DNA of 64,000 nucleotides. Source: CAVSJA01 sp963728145 (GTDB taxonomy: Bacteria; Bacteroidota; Bacteroidia; Chitinophagales; Chitinophagaceae). Where the stretch lies: the NCBI GenBank assembly GCA_963728145.1, contig CAVSJA010000006.1, positions 186,001-250,000 on the forward strand, read 5' to 3'. Positions 8,830 through 16,874 of this stretch are shown piece after piece (the first letter of the stretch is position 1; each line of letters starts with the position of its first letter). The translations under genes and the position numbers were made by a program. The notes beneath the pieces were generated by a model, which saw only the letters and a program-made list of their open reading frames with translations, was not told the origin of the DNA and did not search any database.

Positions 8830-10173
8830 TTGGATAACCCTGCTGCTTATTTCTTGTTCAGTGAATTTTCTTTTCCAATATTCCTGGCGGTTAATGTGCA
8901 GGCAACTGCTATTCTTGCTGCTGCTGTAATTTTCTTTTTAATTCTTTCATTTTTTATTTCCGGAGCCGAGATCGCTTTTTTTTCACTCACTGCAAGAGAT
9001 ATAAATACTTTAAAAACCAAGCAGGATCCGGCATGGAAAAGGATTGCTGACCTCCTGGAACAACCACGCAATCTTCTCGCATCGATCATGATCGCGAATA
9101 GTGTGGTGAATATCACGATCATCGTTCTTACCAATCTTCTGATAGACCAGGTAATAATATCATTCCCGAAAGGCGGAGCCTGGCCATGGGTAGAATTGCT
9201 GATAAAGGTTGTGTTGATCACTTCCGTTATCGTGCTGTTTGGAGAAGTGTTGCCAAAAATGCGGGCCTCGCATAATAACCTGCGCACAGCTTATGAATCT
9301 TCTTATCTCGTTGAGATAATTTCTTATGTCTTTGGCCGAATAGGAACCTGGCTTTTAAGTATCACCAGTAGCATTGAAAGATCTGTCACAAGCAAGAGCT
9401 CTAAAGGATATAATCAGCAACAATTGGAGGAAGCGATACGATCCACGGTGCATGAAGTAGAAGAGCAACGAATACTGGCAGGCATATATAAGTTCGGAAA
9501 CATTACTGTGAAGCAGATCATGCGAACGCGGCTCGATGTAAGCGGAATTGACTATAACATTTCATTTGGCGAGCTGAAGCATAAAATTGAAGAACTTCAC
9601 TATTCTCGTTTACCAGTATATCGTGGAAGCCTGGATGATGTCGCCGGACTGATCCATACAAAAGATTTGATCCAGCACCTTGACAATGGAGATGATTTCG
9701 ACTGGCATTCTGTATTGCGTAGTCCCTATTTTGTGCATGAGCAGAAATATATTGAAGACCTGTTGAAGGAATTCCAAAGCAAGCGAACTCATTTTGCAAT
9801 TGTAGTTGATGAATTCGGCGGTACGAGCGGAATTGTCACAATGGAAGATATACTTGAAGAAGTTGTAGGCGAGATCAAAGACGAATTTGATGAAGAGGAA
9901 ACAGCGAATAAGAAGATCGATGAAACAACCTTCATTTTCGAAGGAAGTACGATGATATATGATGCCTGCAATATTATGGGCCTTCCATCGGAAACCTTCG
10001 ACGAGGTTAGAGGAGATAGTGATTCAATCGCCGGCCTCATGTTGGAAATGGCAGGTGAAATACCAAAAGTAAACGACGTATTTACCATTGGCGACTTCGA
10101 ATTTGTCATAATGGAAGTTGACCGCAATAGAATAAAGAAAGTTAAAGTATTGATCAAACGCCAGGTTGCCTGA
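8830..10173 (+). CDS. gldE: Gliding-motility protein GldE, CNNM/CBS transporter-associated family
   Basis: The 447-residue protein has a CNNM/DUF21 membrane domain with three to four hydrophobic segments (about 20-180), a pair of CBS domains (about 210-335; IKDLIQHLDN-type and ILEEVVGEIKDEF) and a CorC/HlyC C-terminal domain (355-440). GldE is linked to gliding and the type IX secretion machinery of Bacteroidota, though its exact role is not settled; relatives move divalent cations. The start used is TTG 8830, as no ATG occurs before the domain. The gldD gene follows after 6 bp. Confidence 0.9.
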   Translation: MDNPAAYFLFSEFSFPIFLAVNVQATAILAAAVIFFLILSFFISGAEIAFFSLTARDINTLKTKQDPAWKRIADLLEQPRNLLASIMIANSVVNITIIVLTNLLIDQVIISFPKGGAWPWVELLIKVVLITSVIVLFGEVLPKMRASHNNLRTAYESSYLVEIISYVFGRIGTWLLSITSSIERSVTSKSSKGYNQQQLEEAIRSTVHEVEEQRILAGIYKFGNITVKQIMRTRLDVSGIDYNISFGELKHKIEELHYSRLPVYRGSLDDVAGLIHTKDLIQHLDNGDDFDWHSVLRSPYFVHEQKYIEDLLKEFQSKRTHFAIVVDEFGGTSGIVTMEDILEEVVGEIKDEFDEEETANKKIDETTFIFEGSTMIYDACNIMGLPSETFDEVRGDSDSIAGLMLEMAGEIPKVNDVFTIGDFEFVIMEVDRNRIKKVKVLIKRQVA

Positions 10174-10179
10174 TATAAA

Positions 10180-10767
10180 ATGAAAACATATCCATTTAAA
10201 TATATTCTGATTCTTGTCCTTTTTATTTCGTGCAATAGCGAGTATACCGTTAAGAAGAAGGGTTATTATAAGATCGATTTGCCCGAGCATGAATATCAAA
10301 AATTCGATCAGCCGGGATATCCTTTTACATTCGAATATCCCGTTTATGCATCCGTAATCAGGGATACAACATTTTTCGAAGACTCAACCGAGAATCCATA
10401 TTGGTTCAATATTGATTTTCCGAGATTTGCGGGAAGGATATACATCAGTTATAAAGAAATTGGGAAGAAAAATAATTTCGACAAGCTCGTCAGTGATGCT
10501 TTTAATATGACCTTCAAGCATACTACCCGGGCAACCGCTATCCGGGATTCCCCGATGGTTACAGACTCCGGACTAACCGGAGTATTTTTCAGCGTTGCTG
10601 GGAATACTGCCACTGCCAGGCAATTCTTTATTACTGATACCACCCGGCATTTCCTACGTGGCGCTCTATACTTTGATGCAACTCCAAATGAAGACTCGCT
10701 GATGATCGTGAACAGATTTTTGCAGGAAGACATGAAGCACTTGATTAATACGTTGAGGTGGCGCTAG
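10180..10767 (+). CDS. gldD: Gliding-motility lipoprotein GldD
   Basis: The 195-residue lipoprotein has the lipobox LFISC (Cys19) after a short signal peptide. The mature part begins YTVKKKGYYKIDLPEHEYQKF and contains YPFTFEYP, YASVIRD and NPYWFNIDFPRF, all hallmarks of GldD. GldD is needed for gliding in Flavobacterium and is almost always next to gldE, as here. It is probably translated from the same message as gldE. The gene ends just before a tandem-repeat palindrome. Confidence 0.93.
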   Translation: MKTYPFKYILILVLFISCNSEYTVKKKGYYKIDLPEHEYQKFDQPGYPFTFEYPVYASVIRDTTFFEDSTENPYWFNIDFPRFAGRIYISYKEIGKKNNFDKLVSDAFNMTFKHTTRATAIRDSPMVTDSGLTGVFFSVAGNTATARQFFITDTTRHFLRGALYFDATPNEDSLMIVNRFLQEDMKHLINTLRWR

Positions 10768-10777
10768 TGTAGGTGTT

Positions 10778-10880
10778 GGTTGACAAGGTTGACAAGGTTG
10801 ACAAGGTTGATAAGGTTGATAAGGTTGACAATTGTATTTCCCTGTTAACTTTGTCAACCTTATCAACCTTGTCAACCTTT
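10778..10880. repeat. Tandem-repeat-armed palindrome, 9-mer ggttgacaa type
   Basis: Six head-to-tail 9-bp units (ggttgacaa or ggttgataa, 10778-10831) form the left arm. A 13-nt loop containing tatttccctg follows, then about four complementary units (10845-10880). It lies between the co-directional gldD and DUF3109 genes. The same unit recurs at 39954 and 62833. Read as protein, the right arm makes a VNLINLVNL tract that falsely extends the next ORF. Confidence 0.92.
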
Positions 10881-10903
10881 GGAATTTCGTAGATTTGCCA
10901 ATC

Positions 10904-11506
10904 GTGATAGTAATCGATAACATTTTAGTGAGCGACCTCGTGGCAGAAAAGCAATTCGTATGCGACCTGGTGAAATGCAAGGGCGGTTGTTGTGAGGAAG
11001 GAGATGCTGGTGCACCTCTTGCCGATGCCGAGATTGCAATCATTACTAAGATTTACGAAAAAATAAAACCTTATCTTACTGAAGCTGCCATTGAGGAGAT
11101 TGAGAAAAAAGGCAAGTATCAGTATACAGTTGATTTTGGCTGGGTAACGCCAACGCTTGACAATGATCACGACATTTGTGTTTATGGTGTGCGCGACAAA
11201 AAAGGAATTATCAAGTGTGCATTTGAACAAGCGTATTATGATGGTGTAATTGATTGGAAGAAACCGATAAGCTGTCATCTTTACCCGATCATAGCTAAAA
11301 AAGGAAAGCACGGCGAGTACGAGCGTGTGAATTATGAACCAAGGGAAAAACTTTGCAGTCCAGGCTGTGCGCTTGGTCAGAAATTGCAGGTACCCGTATA
11401 TGAATTTCTGAAGGAGCCCCTGATCCGCAAATACGGAAAAGAATTTTACGAGGCGCTGGAAAAGGCAGCAAAAGAATATTACTGTGCTGACCTTAAAAAA
11501 CCATGA
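10904..11506 (+). CDS. DUF3109-family cysteine-rich protein
   Basis: This is a conserved Bacteroidota protein of unknown function. It carries cysteine clusters resembling metal or iron-sulfur ligands: CKGGCCEEGDAGAPL near residue 25, a Cys in DICVYGV, SCHLYPI and CSPGCALG. Eight or more conserved cysteines in 200 residues suggest a bound cofactor; that is inference. I choose the GTG at 10904 (MIVIDNILVSD), the usual N-terminus. The open frame continues back to 10832 only because it runs through the palindrome. The lutB gene starts 18 bp later. Confidence 0.8.
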   Translation: MIVIDNILVSDLVAEKQFVCDLVKCKGGCCEEGDAGAPLADAEIAIITKIYEKIKPYLTEAAIEEIEKKGKYQYTVDFGWVTPTLDNDHDICVYGVRDKKGIIKCAFEQAYYDGVIDWKKPISCHLYPIIAKKGKHGEYERVNYEPREKLCSPGCALGQKLQVPVYEFLKEPLIRKYGKEFYEALEKAAKEYYCADLKKP

Positions 11507-11524
11507 TCTTTTTGGCTTTCTAAT

Positions 11525-12901
11525 ATGAGTGAAACTTCCTCAACCTTTATTGCAAAGAGCACAATTAAAAGTGCTGACCTGGAGCATCGGCGTACAGTAA
11601 ATCATAATATCAGTAAGTACAACGCTGCCGTACCCATGGGCAAATTGCAATTTGCCGAACTTAACCTGGCAAGAGAAAGAGCAAAGAATATCAAATGGCG
11701 TGCGATCGAATCATTGGATCTCTATCTTGAACAATTTGAAACAGCATTTACAAAACGAGGTGGTAAGGTAATTTGGGCAGGTGATGGGAAGGCCGCGCTT
11801 GAAGAGGTGTTGAAAATCTGCAAAGAGAAGAACTGTAAGTCCATTGTGAAGAGTAAGAGCATGGTTACGGAAGAAATTCACCTCAACGATTTTCTTTCTG
11901 AGCATAATATTGAAAGCGTAGAGACTGATCTCGGAGAATACATTCAGCAATTGGATGACGAGCCTCCTTATCATATCGTAACGCCTGCCATGCATAAAAG
12001 CAGGTACGATATCGCAAAATTGTTCTCCGAGAAATTACATACGCCTCCTGATCTTTCTGCCGAGCAATTAACGATGGTTGCGAGAGAAAAGCTCAGGGAT
12101 AAATATCGCGAAGCCGGCATTGGAATAACCGGGGCTAATTTTATCATCGCTGATACAGGATCAATCGCAGTTTCTGAGAACGAAGGAAACGCCAGGTTAA
12201 GCTGTTCCTTTCCAAAAACACATATTGCCATTGTTGGAATTGAAAAAGTAATTCCAACGATCAGCGATCTTGGATTGTTCTGGCCATTATTATCCACCTA
12301 CGGAACCGGGCAGACAATCACAGTTTATAATACAATTTTATCCGGCCCAAGAAAACAAGGTGAGGCAGATGGTCCGGAAGAAATGTATGTCATCTTATTG
12401 GACAATGGCAGAACAAATATTCTTGCTGAAGAAAAGGCCAGGGAAAGTCTGTACTGCATCCGCTGCGGTGCCTGTCTCAATGCGTGCCCGGTTTATAAAA
12501 ACATTGGAGGACATGCATACGGTACCACCTATAGCGGTCCCATCGGTTCAGTGATTACTCCACACCTGAAAGAACTTGGAGAATGGAAGCATTTGAGTTA
12601 TGCTTCTTCCTTATGTGGTAATTGTACAGAAGTCTGCGCAGTGAAGATTAACCTGCACGAGTTGCTGCTTGACAACAGAGGCATGGCTGTTGAAGGTGGC
12701 TCTGCAAGCTTTGGTGAAAGAATGGCCTGGAAGATCTGGAAAAAGGCAAGCCTGAGCAGGAAGTTGATGAATATGGGCAACCGAAAAACCAAGAACTGGA
12801 TGATCAATAAATTATTTAAAGGTTGGTCCAAACACAGGGCTGCACTTGATTTTCCGGAGAAAAGCTTTAATCAACTTTGGCAGGAAAAGAACAAGGCTTA
12901 A
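11525..12901 (+). CDS. lutB: LutB-type iron-sulfur lactate utilisation protein
   Basis: The 458-residue protein has an LUD domain (about 60-300, including ITGANFIIADTGSIAVSENEG) and then two cysteine clusters for 4Fe-4S centres, CIRCGACLNACPVY and CGNCTEVC. In Bacillus, LutABC oxidises L-lactate to pyruvate. The LutC partner is 19 kb away at 32180 on the other strand and no lutA is in the window. The Bacteroidota protein could also serve another 2-hydroxyacid. It is co-directional with the DUF3109 gene. Confidence 0.9.
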   Translation: MSETSSTFIAKSTIKSADLEHRRTVNHNISKYNAAVPMGKLQFAELNLARERAKNIKWRAIESLDLYLEQFETAFTKRGGKVIWAGDGKAALEEVLKICKEKNCKSIVKSKSMVTEEIHLNDFLSEHNIESVETDLGEYIQQLDDEPPYHIVTPAMHKSRYDIAKLFSEKLHTPPDLSAEQLTMVAREKLRDKYREAGIGITGANFIIADTGSIAVSENEGNARLSCSFPKTHIAIVGIEKVIPTISDLGLFWPLLSTYGTGQTITVYNTILSGPRKQGEADGPEEMYVILLDNGRTNILAEEKARESLYCIRCGACLNACPVYKNIGGHAYGTTYSGPIGSVITPHLKELGEWKHLSYASSLCGNCTEVCAVKINLHELLLDNRGMAVEGGSASFGERMAWKIWKKASLSRKLMNMGNRKTKNWMINKLFKGWSKHRAALDFPEKSFNQLWQEKNKA

Positions 12902-12957
12902 ACCTGCTCAATAATAATCCATAAAAAGGCCGGCTTTTGCGCTGACTTTTTTATTTT

Positions 12958-14295
12958 GTGTTACCCATGCTGGTCCTTTATTCGAATACCACTACCCCTC
13001 GTCTCCAGTATATTGTTGATTTTATCAGCAATGAAATTTTTCACCAACCCATCAGGATCATTAACGACACCGGTGCATTTAAGATAATTGATCAACCTAA
13101 ATTGAATTATTCCGGCGCTGAGATCATAGATAGCGAATTCTTCATTAAGAATCATTCGCTGCTCTTTGAGGATGATATTAAGGACCAACAGGTCGAATGT
13201 TTTAATCTGAATTTTCATAAAGCGTTTTTCGTAACGGAGGGAGATTTTCCCTTCGACATTTTTGCCGCTGCTTTTTATCTTCTTTCGCGTTACGAAGAAT
13301 ATCTGCCTCATGAAAAGGATAATTACGGTAGGTATTCTCATACTCAGTCACTTGCTTTTAGAGAGGGTTTTTTACACATGCCCCTGGTTAATATCTGGAT
13401 TGAAGAGTTTAAAAAGTCGCTCCAAAAAAAATTTCCAGGACTGCTTTTCAAGCGAAAGAATTTTAAATGCCTGCTCACTTATGACATTGATTCGGCTTAT
13501 GCTTTCAAACACAAGGGATTTTTGCGGACGAGTGGAGGAATGATGAAGTCCCTATTCAAAGGAAACTTTGCTGAATTTAAGAAGAGGTTGAGCGTAGTCA
13601 ATGGAAACGAAAAAGATCCTTATGATTGTTTTGAATGGCTGGATGCACTCCATCTCTATTGCAGGCTGAAGCCTTATTATTTTTTCCTTGTAGCAAAAAA
13701 ACAAAAAGGATACGATAAGAACACTTCCACTGGCGTTCGGGTTTTCCAAAACCTTATTGAATACTACGCTGCGAATTACAAAGTCGGTATTCATCCCTCA
13801 TGGCAAAGTGGAGATGAGCATTCATTACTAAAGGAGGAAATCGAATGGTTGGAAGCTGTTGCGGATAAAAATATTATCCATAGCCGGCAACATTACCTTC
13901 GATTCGATCTTCCACTTACATTCAGGAGACTTATTGATGCAGGTATTCAGAAAGAGTTTTCAATGGGTTATGGAACCACCAATGGGTTCAGGGCTTCGGT
14001 TTGTTCTTCATTTAATTGGTATGATCTTGAGAGGGATCAAAGCACTTCCTTGTTGATCTATCCGTTCTGCTTTATGGATGCGAATTCTTTCTTTGAACAA
14101 AAACATAAGCCCGAACAGGCATACAGGGAGTTAATCCAACTATACGACCAGGTGAAGAAAATGAATGGTGTTTTGATAACCATTTGGCATAATGCGGTTC
14201 TTGGCACCGATCCAATATATAAGGGATGGAGGGATTTGTTTGAATTGTTTATGAAGGAAACCGTTTATTGGGATGCTTACTATGATGAAGGCTGA
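12958..14295 (+). CDS. Polysaccharide-deacetylase-fold protein with DUF7033-type N-terminus
   Basis: The 445-residue protein has a Bacteroidota-type N-terminal domain followed by a deacetylase-like barrel. The metal-site aspartate region is FKCLLTYDIDSAYAFKHKG (about 175-190). Later motifs are KVGIHPSW (a histidine as in the NodB fold), SRQHYLRF and ITIWHN. No signal peptide is seen, so it may act in the cytoplasm, perhaps in polysaccharide synthesis; substrate unknown. The start is GTG 12958 or ATG 12967. Its 3' end overlaps the convergent EamA gene by 16 bp, so there is no room for a terminator between them. Confidence 0.8.
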   Translation: MLPMLVLYSNTTTPRLQYIVDFISNEIFHQPIRIINDTGAFKIIDQPKLNYSGAEIIDSEFFIKNHSLLFEDDIKDQQVECFNLNFHKAFFVTEGDFPFDIFAAAFYLLSRYEEYLPHEKDNYGRYSHTQSLAFREGFLHMPLVNIWIEEFKKSLQKKFPGLLFKRKNFKCLLTYDIDSAYAFKHKGFLRTSGGMMKSLFKGNFAEFKKRLSVVNGNEKDPYDCFEWLDALHLYCRLKPYYFFLVAKKQKGYDKNTSTGVRVFQNLIEYYAANYKVGIHPSWQSGDEHSLLKEEIEWLEAVADKNIIHSRQHYLRFDLPLTFRRLIDAGIQKEFSMGYGTTNGFRASVCSSFNWYDLERDQSTSLLIYPFCFMDANSFFEQKHKPEQAYRELIQLYDQVKKMNGVLITIWHNAVLGTDPIYKGWRDLFELFMKETVYWDAYYDEG

Positions 14296-15266
14296 TCAAC
14301 CACAGGGTTCTTAACCTTCAGTTGGGATTTGCGATAGACCTGATTGACAAGATAGACTCCATAAAGAGTAATTGCTCCTCCAATTGAAATAAATAATGTC
14401 AACTTTTCATCAAAGATCAGGGAACCGAGTATCACTGCTACAATCGGATTGATATAGGCATAAATAGACGCATACTCCGTAGGCAGATTCTGCAATGCGT
14501 ATAAATAAGCTATAAATGAAATGACAGACCCGAAGACCACGAGGTAGGCAATGGCTGACCATGACTGCCAGGGGATCTCACTTACAGGAATTGAATTACC
14601 GGTAGCAACACTAATGATGATAGATGCCGTGCCCGATAAGAGCATTTGAATACCCAGGCTGAAATAGGGATTGAATGCTTTGGCTTGCTGCTTTGTATAC
14701 AGAGTTCCAAAAGCCCAGGACCAGGTTCCTGCCAGGGAGATCAATATACCTGTTGTAAATAGAGGATTGACAAAATCATCCAGGTGTTCGTAAAATATCA
14801 CACAAATACCTCCGAATCCCAATAATATACCTATCACTGCTTTGAGAGATGGTCTGGATTGCTTACCGAAGAGGCCGATTATGATTAGCCATAACGGAAA
14901 GATGGAACCGATAATGGCCCCAAGCCCGGCGGAAATATATTTTACCCCGATTGTAGTAAGACCATTTGAAAGAAAAAAGTTCAAAAAACTCAATACAATA
15001 ATCGGTCCCCATTCAGCCCCCCTTGGAAAGGCCCGGCCCTTGCTCATAAAAAATAACACATAAATGCTTCCGCCGAGGAATTGCCTGATTCCTGCCAGTT
15101 GAAAAGCTGGCATATGTTTTACGCCTTCTTTTGAAGCGATCCATGTAGTACCCCAGAAAAAACAAACCAGTCCAAGCGCGAATAGTGCCTTAAAGCGGGT
15201 ATTCCTGTTCTTAAAATTTATCGGGTTTATTGAGGAGGACGATATTTTGTTAGATAAGAATCCCAT
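14280..15266 (-). CDS. EamA/DMT-superfamily transporter
   Basis: The 328-residue protein has about ten hydrophobic helices in two EamA repeats (about 28-155 and 165-310). The first contains FALGLVCFFWGTTWIASK and the second SLAGTWSWAFGTLYTKQ and EYASIYAYINPIVAVILG. Such drug/metabolite transporters export amino acids, nucleobases or other small molecules; the substrate cannot be deduced. It follows purH by 27 bp on the same strand with a short hairpin between. Confidence 0.9.
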   Translation of the reverse strand: MGFLSNKISSSSINPINFKNRNTRFKALFALGLVCFFWGTTWIASKEGVKHMPAFQLAGIRQFLGGSIYVLFFMSKGRAFPRGAEWGPIIVLSFLNFFLSNGLTTIGVKYISAGLGAIIGSIFPLWLIIIGLFGKQSRPSLKAVIGILLGFGGICVIFYEHLDDFVNPLFTTGILISLAGTWSWAFGTLYTKQQAKAFNPYFSLGIQMLLSGTASIIISVATGNSIPVSEIPWQSWSAIAYLVVFGSVISFIAYLYALQNLPTEYASIYAYINPIVAVILGSLIFDEKLTLFISIGGAITLYGVYLVNQVYRKSQLKVKNPVVDQPSS

Positions 15267-15277
15267 TTAATTTCTAT

Positions 15278-15293
15278 TCCCGCCATGGCGGGA
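15278..15293 (-). terminator. Perfect 16-bp palindrome at the purH stop
   Basis: tcccgccatggcggga directly abuts the purH stop codon and precedes the EamA gene. The arms are short and there is no long T-run, so it may be a weak terminator or an RNA-stabilising hairpin. Confidence 0.5.
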
Positions 15294-16802
15294 CTAATGT
15301 TTGAAATGCCGCATTCCAGTCATTACCATTGCCAATTTGTTTTCTTTACAATACTCAACCGAATCCTTATCCCTAACGGAACCGCCTGGTTGAATAAATG
15401 CTGCTATGCCAGCGGCATGGCCCATCTGCACGCAATCGTTGAATGGGAAAAATGCATCTGATGCCATCACAGCTCCGTTCAAATCAAAATTGAATTGCCG
15501 GGCTTTTTCGAGCGCCTGGCGCAATGCATCGATGCGACTTGTTTGTCCGCAACCTTTGCCGATTAGTTGTTTGTATTTAACTAATGCGATCGCGTTTGAC
15601 TTCAGGTGCTTGCACACAATATTAGCAAATGCGAGATCATTATTTTCCTGTTCTGTGGTTTTCCTGCCACCAACTTCTTCCCATTGAGCAAAATTGCCTT
15701 TGTCGGTATCCTGGAACAAAGTGCCATTCAAAATGCTCTTATACATTTTTCCTGGCAGTTCAAATGAAAGATCAAGTTGAAGAAGGATGCGGTTCTTTTT
15801 CACCTTTAGAATCTTAAGCGCATCTTCTGAAAATGATGGCGCTATCAAAACCTCAAAAAAGATCTCGTTGATTGCTTCGGCCGTTAACTGGTCAATTTCT
15901 TTATTGCTCACCAGCACACCGCCGAATGCGCTTTCAGGATCACCTGCCAATGCGGATCGCCATGCTTCGATCACTTCTGATCTTGAAGCAATGCCACAGA
16001 CATTTGTATGCTTTATTATCGCAAATGTCGTTTCATTGAATTCTTTGATAAGCTGAACTGCCGCATCAATATCCACCAGGTTATTGTACGAAATTTCTTT
16101 ACCATGAAGTTGGATAAATACTTTTTCAAGATCGCCCACAAAGGAAGCAAGTTGATGTGGATTTTCTCCATAACGCAGCACTTGCTCTTTGCTTCCCGCT
16201 AAGGAGTCTGCTTGGCTGGAATGGAAATAATTATTGATTGCGATATCGTAGTTGGCTACAATCTCAAAGGCCTTAGTCGCAAAGGATTTTCTTTGATCAA
16301 GTGTTGTTTCTCCATTTTGGGACCTGAGAATTGATTCGAACTCGGAGTAGTCTTTCTTTGCTGCGACTACTATTATATCGCGGAAATTTTTTGCAGCAGC
16401 CCTGATCATCGACGGACCGCCGATATCAATCTTTTCTATAATACTCTTTTCATCTGTAGTACTTGCAACAGTTTCTTCAAACGGATAAAGATCTACAATA
16501 ACCAGGTCGATCTCCGGAATCTTATATTGCTGCATTTCCGCAACATCGGTGCTATTGTCTCTGCGCCCGAGTATTCCTCCAAAAACACCAGGATGAAGCG
16601 TTTTTACCCTTCCTCCAAGGATCGAGGGATAACTGGTGAGATCTTCTACTGGTATTACAGGTAATCCCATTTTTTCGATGAAGGCCTGGGTGCCGCCAGT
16701 TGAATAAATTGTGATCCCGAGTTTGTTCAGTTGTTTAACGATTGGTTCAAGTCCATCTTTATAGAAAACAGAGATAAGTGCTGACTGAATCTTTTTGTTC
16801 AT
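15294..16802 (-). CDS. purH: Bifunctional AICAR formyltransferase/IMP cyclohydrolase
   Basis: PurH carries out the last two steps of purine synthesis, formylating AICAR and closing the ring to IMP. The N-terminal MGS-like cyclohydrolase domain (1-150) has IYSTGGTQAFIEK, GGRVKTLHPGVFGGIL and DLYPFEETV. The transformylase domain has YGENPHQLASF, the catalytic pair in IIKHTNVCG, SAFGGVLVSNKEID and SDAFFPFNDCV. The 502-residue length is normal for Bacteroidota and the frame is intact. Start at ATG 16802. Confidence 0.97.
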   Translation of the reverse strand: MNKKIQSALISVFYKDGLEPIVKQLNKLGITIYSTGGTQAFIEKMGLPVIPVEDLTSYPSILGGRVKTLHPGVFGGILGRRDNSTDVAEMQQYKIPEIDLVIVDLYPFEETVASTTDEKSIIEKIDIGGPSMIRAAAKNFRDIIVVAAKKDYSEFESILRSQNGETTLDQRKSFATKAFEIVANYDIAINNYFHSSQADSLAGSKEQVLRYGENPHQLASFVGDLEKVFIQLHGKEISYNNLVDIDAAVQLIKEFNETTFAIIKHTNVCGIASRSEVIEAWRSALAGDPESAFGGVLVSNKEIDQLTAEAINEIFFEVLIAPSFSEDALKILKVKKNRILLQLDLSFELPGKMYKSILNGTLFQDTDKGNFAQWEEVGGRKTTEQENNDLAFANIVCKHLKSNAIALVKYKQLIGKGCGQTSRIDALRQALEKARQFNFDLNGAVMASDAFFPFNDCVQMGHAAGIAAFIQPGGSVRDKDSVEYCKENKLAMVMTGMRHFKH

Positions 16803-16874
16803 ACCGGGCTTTTAATTGATATGCCATTCCCCGAGAAGAATGGCAATCGTTTCGTGAAGAGCCGCAAAGGTAAG

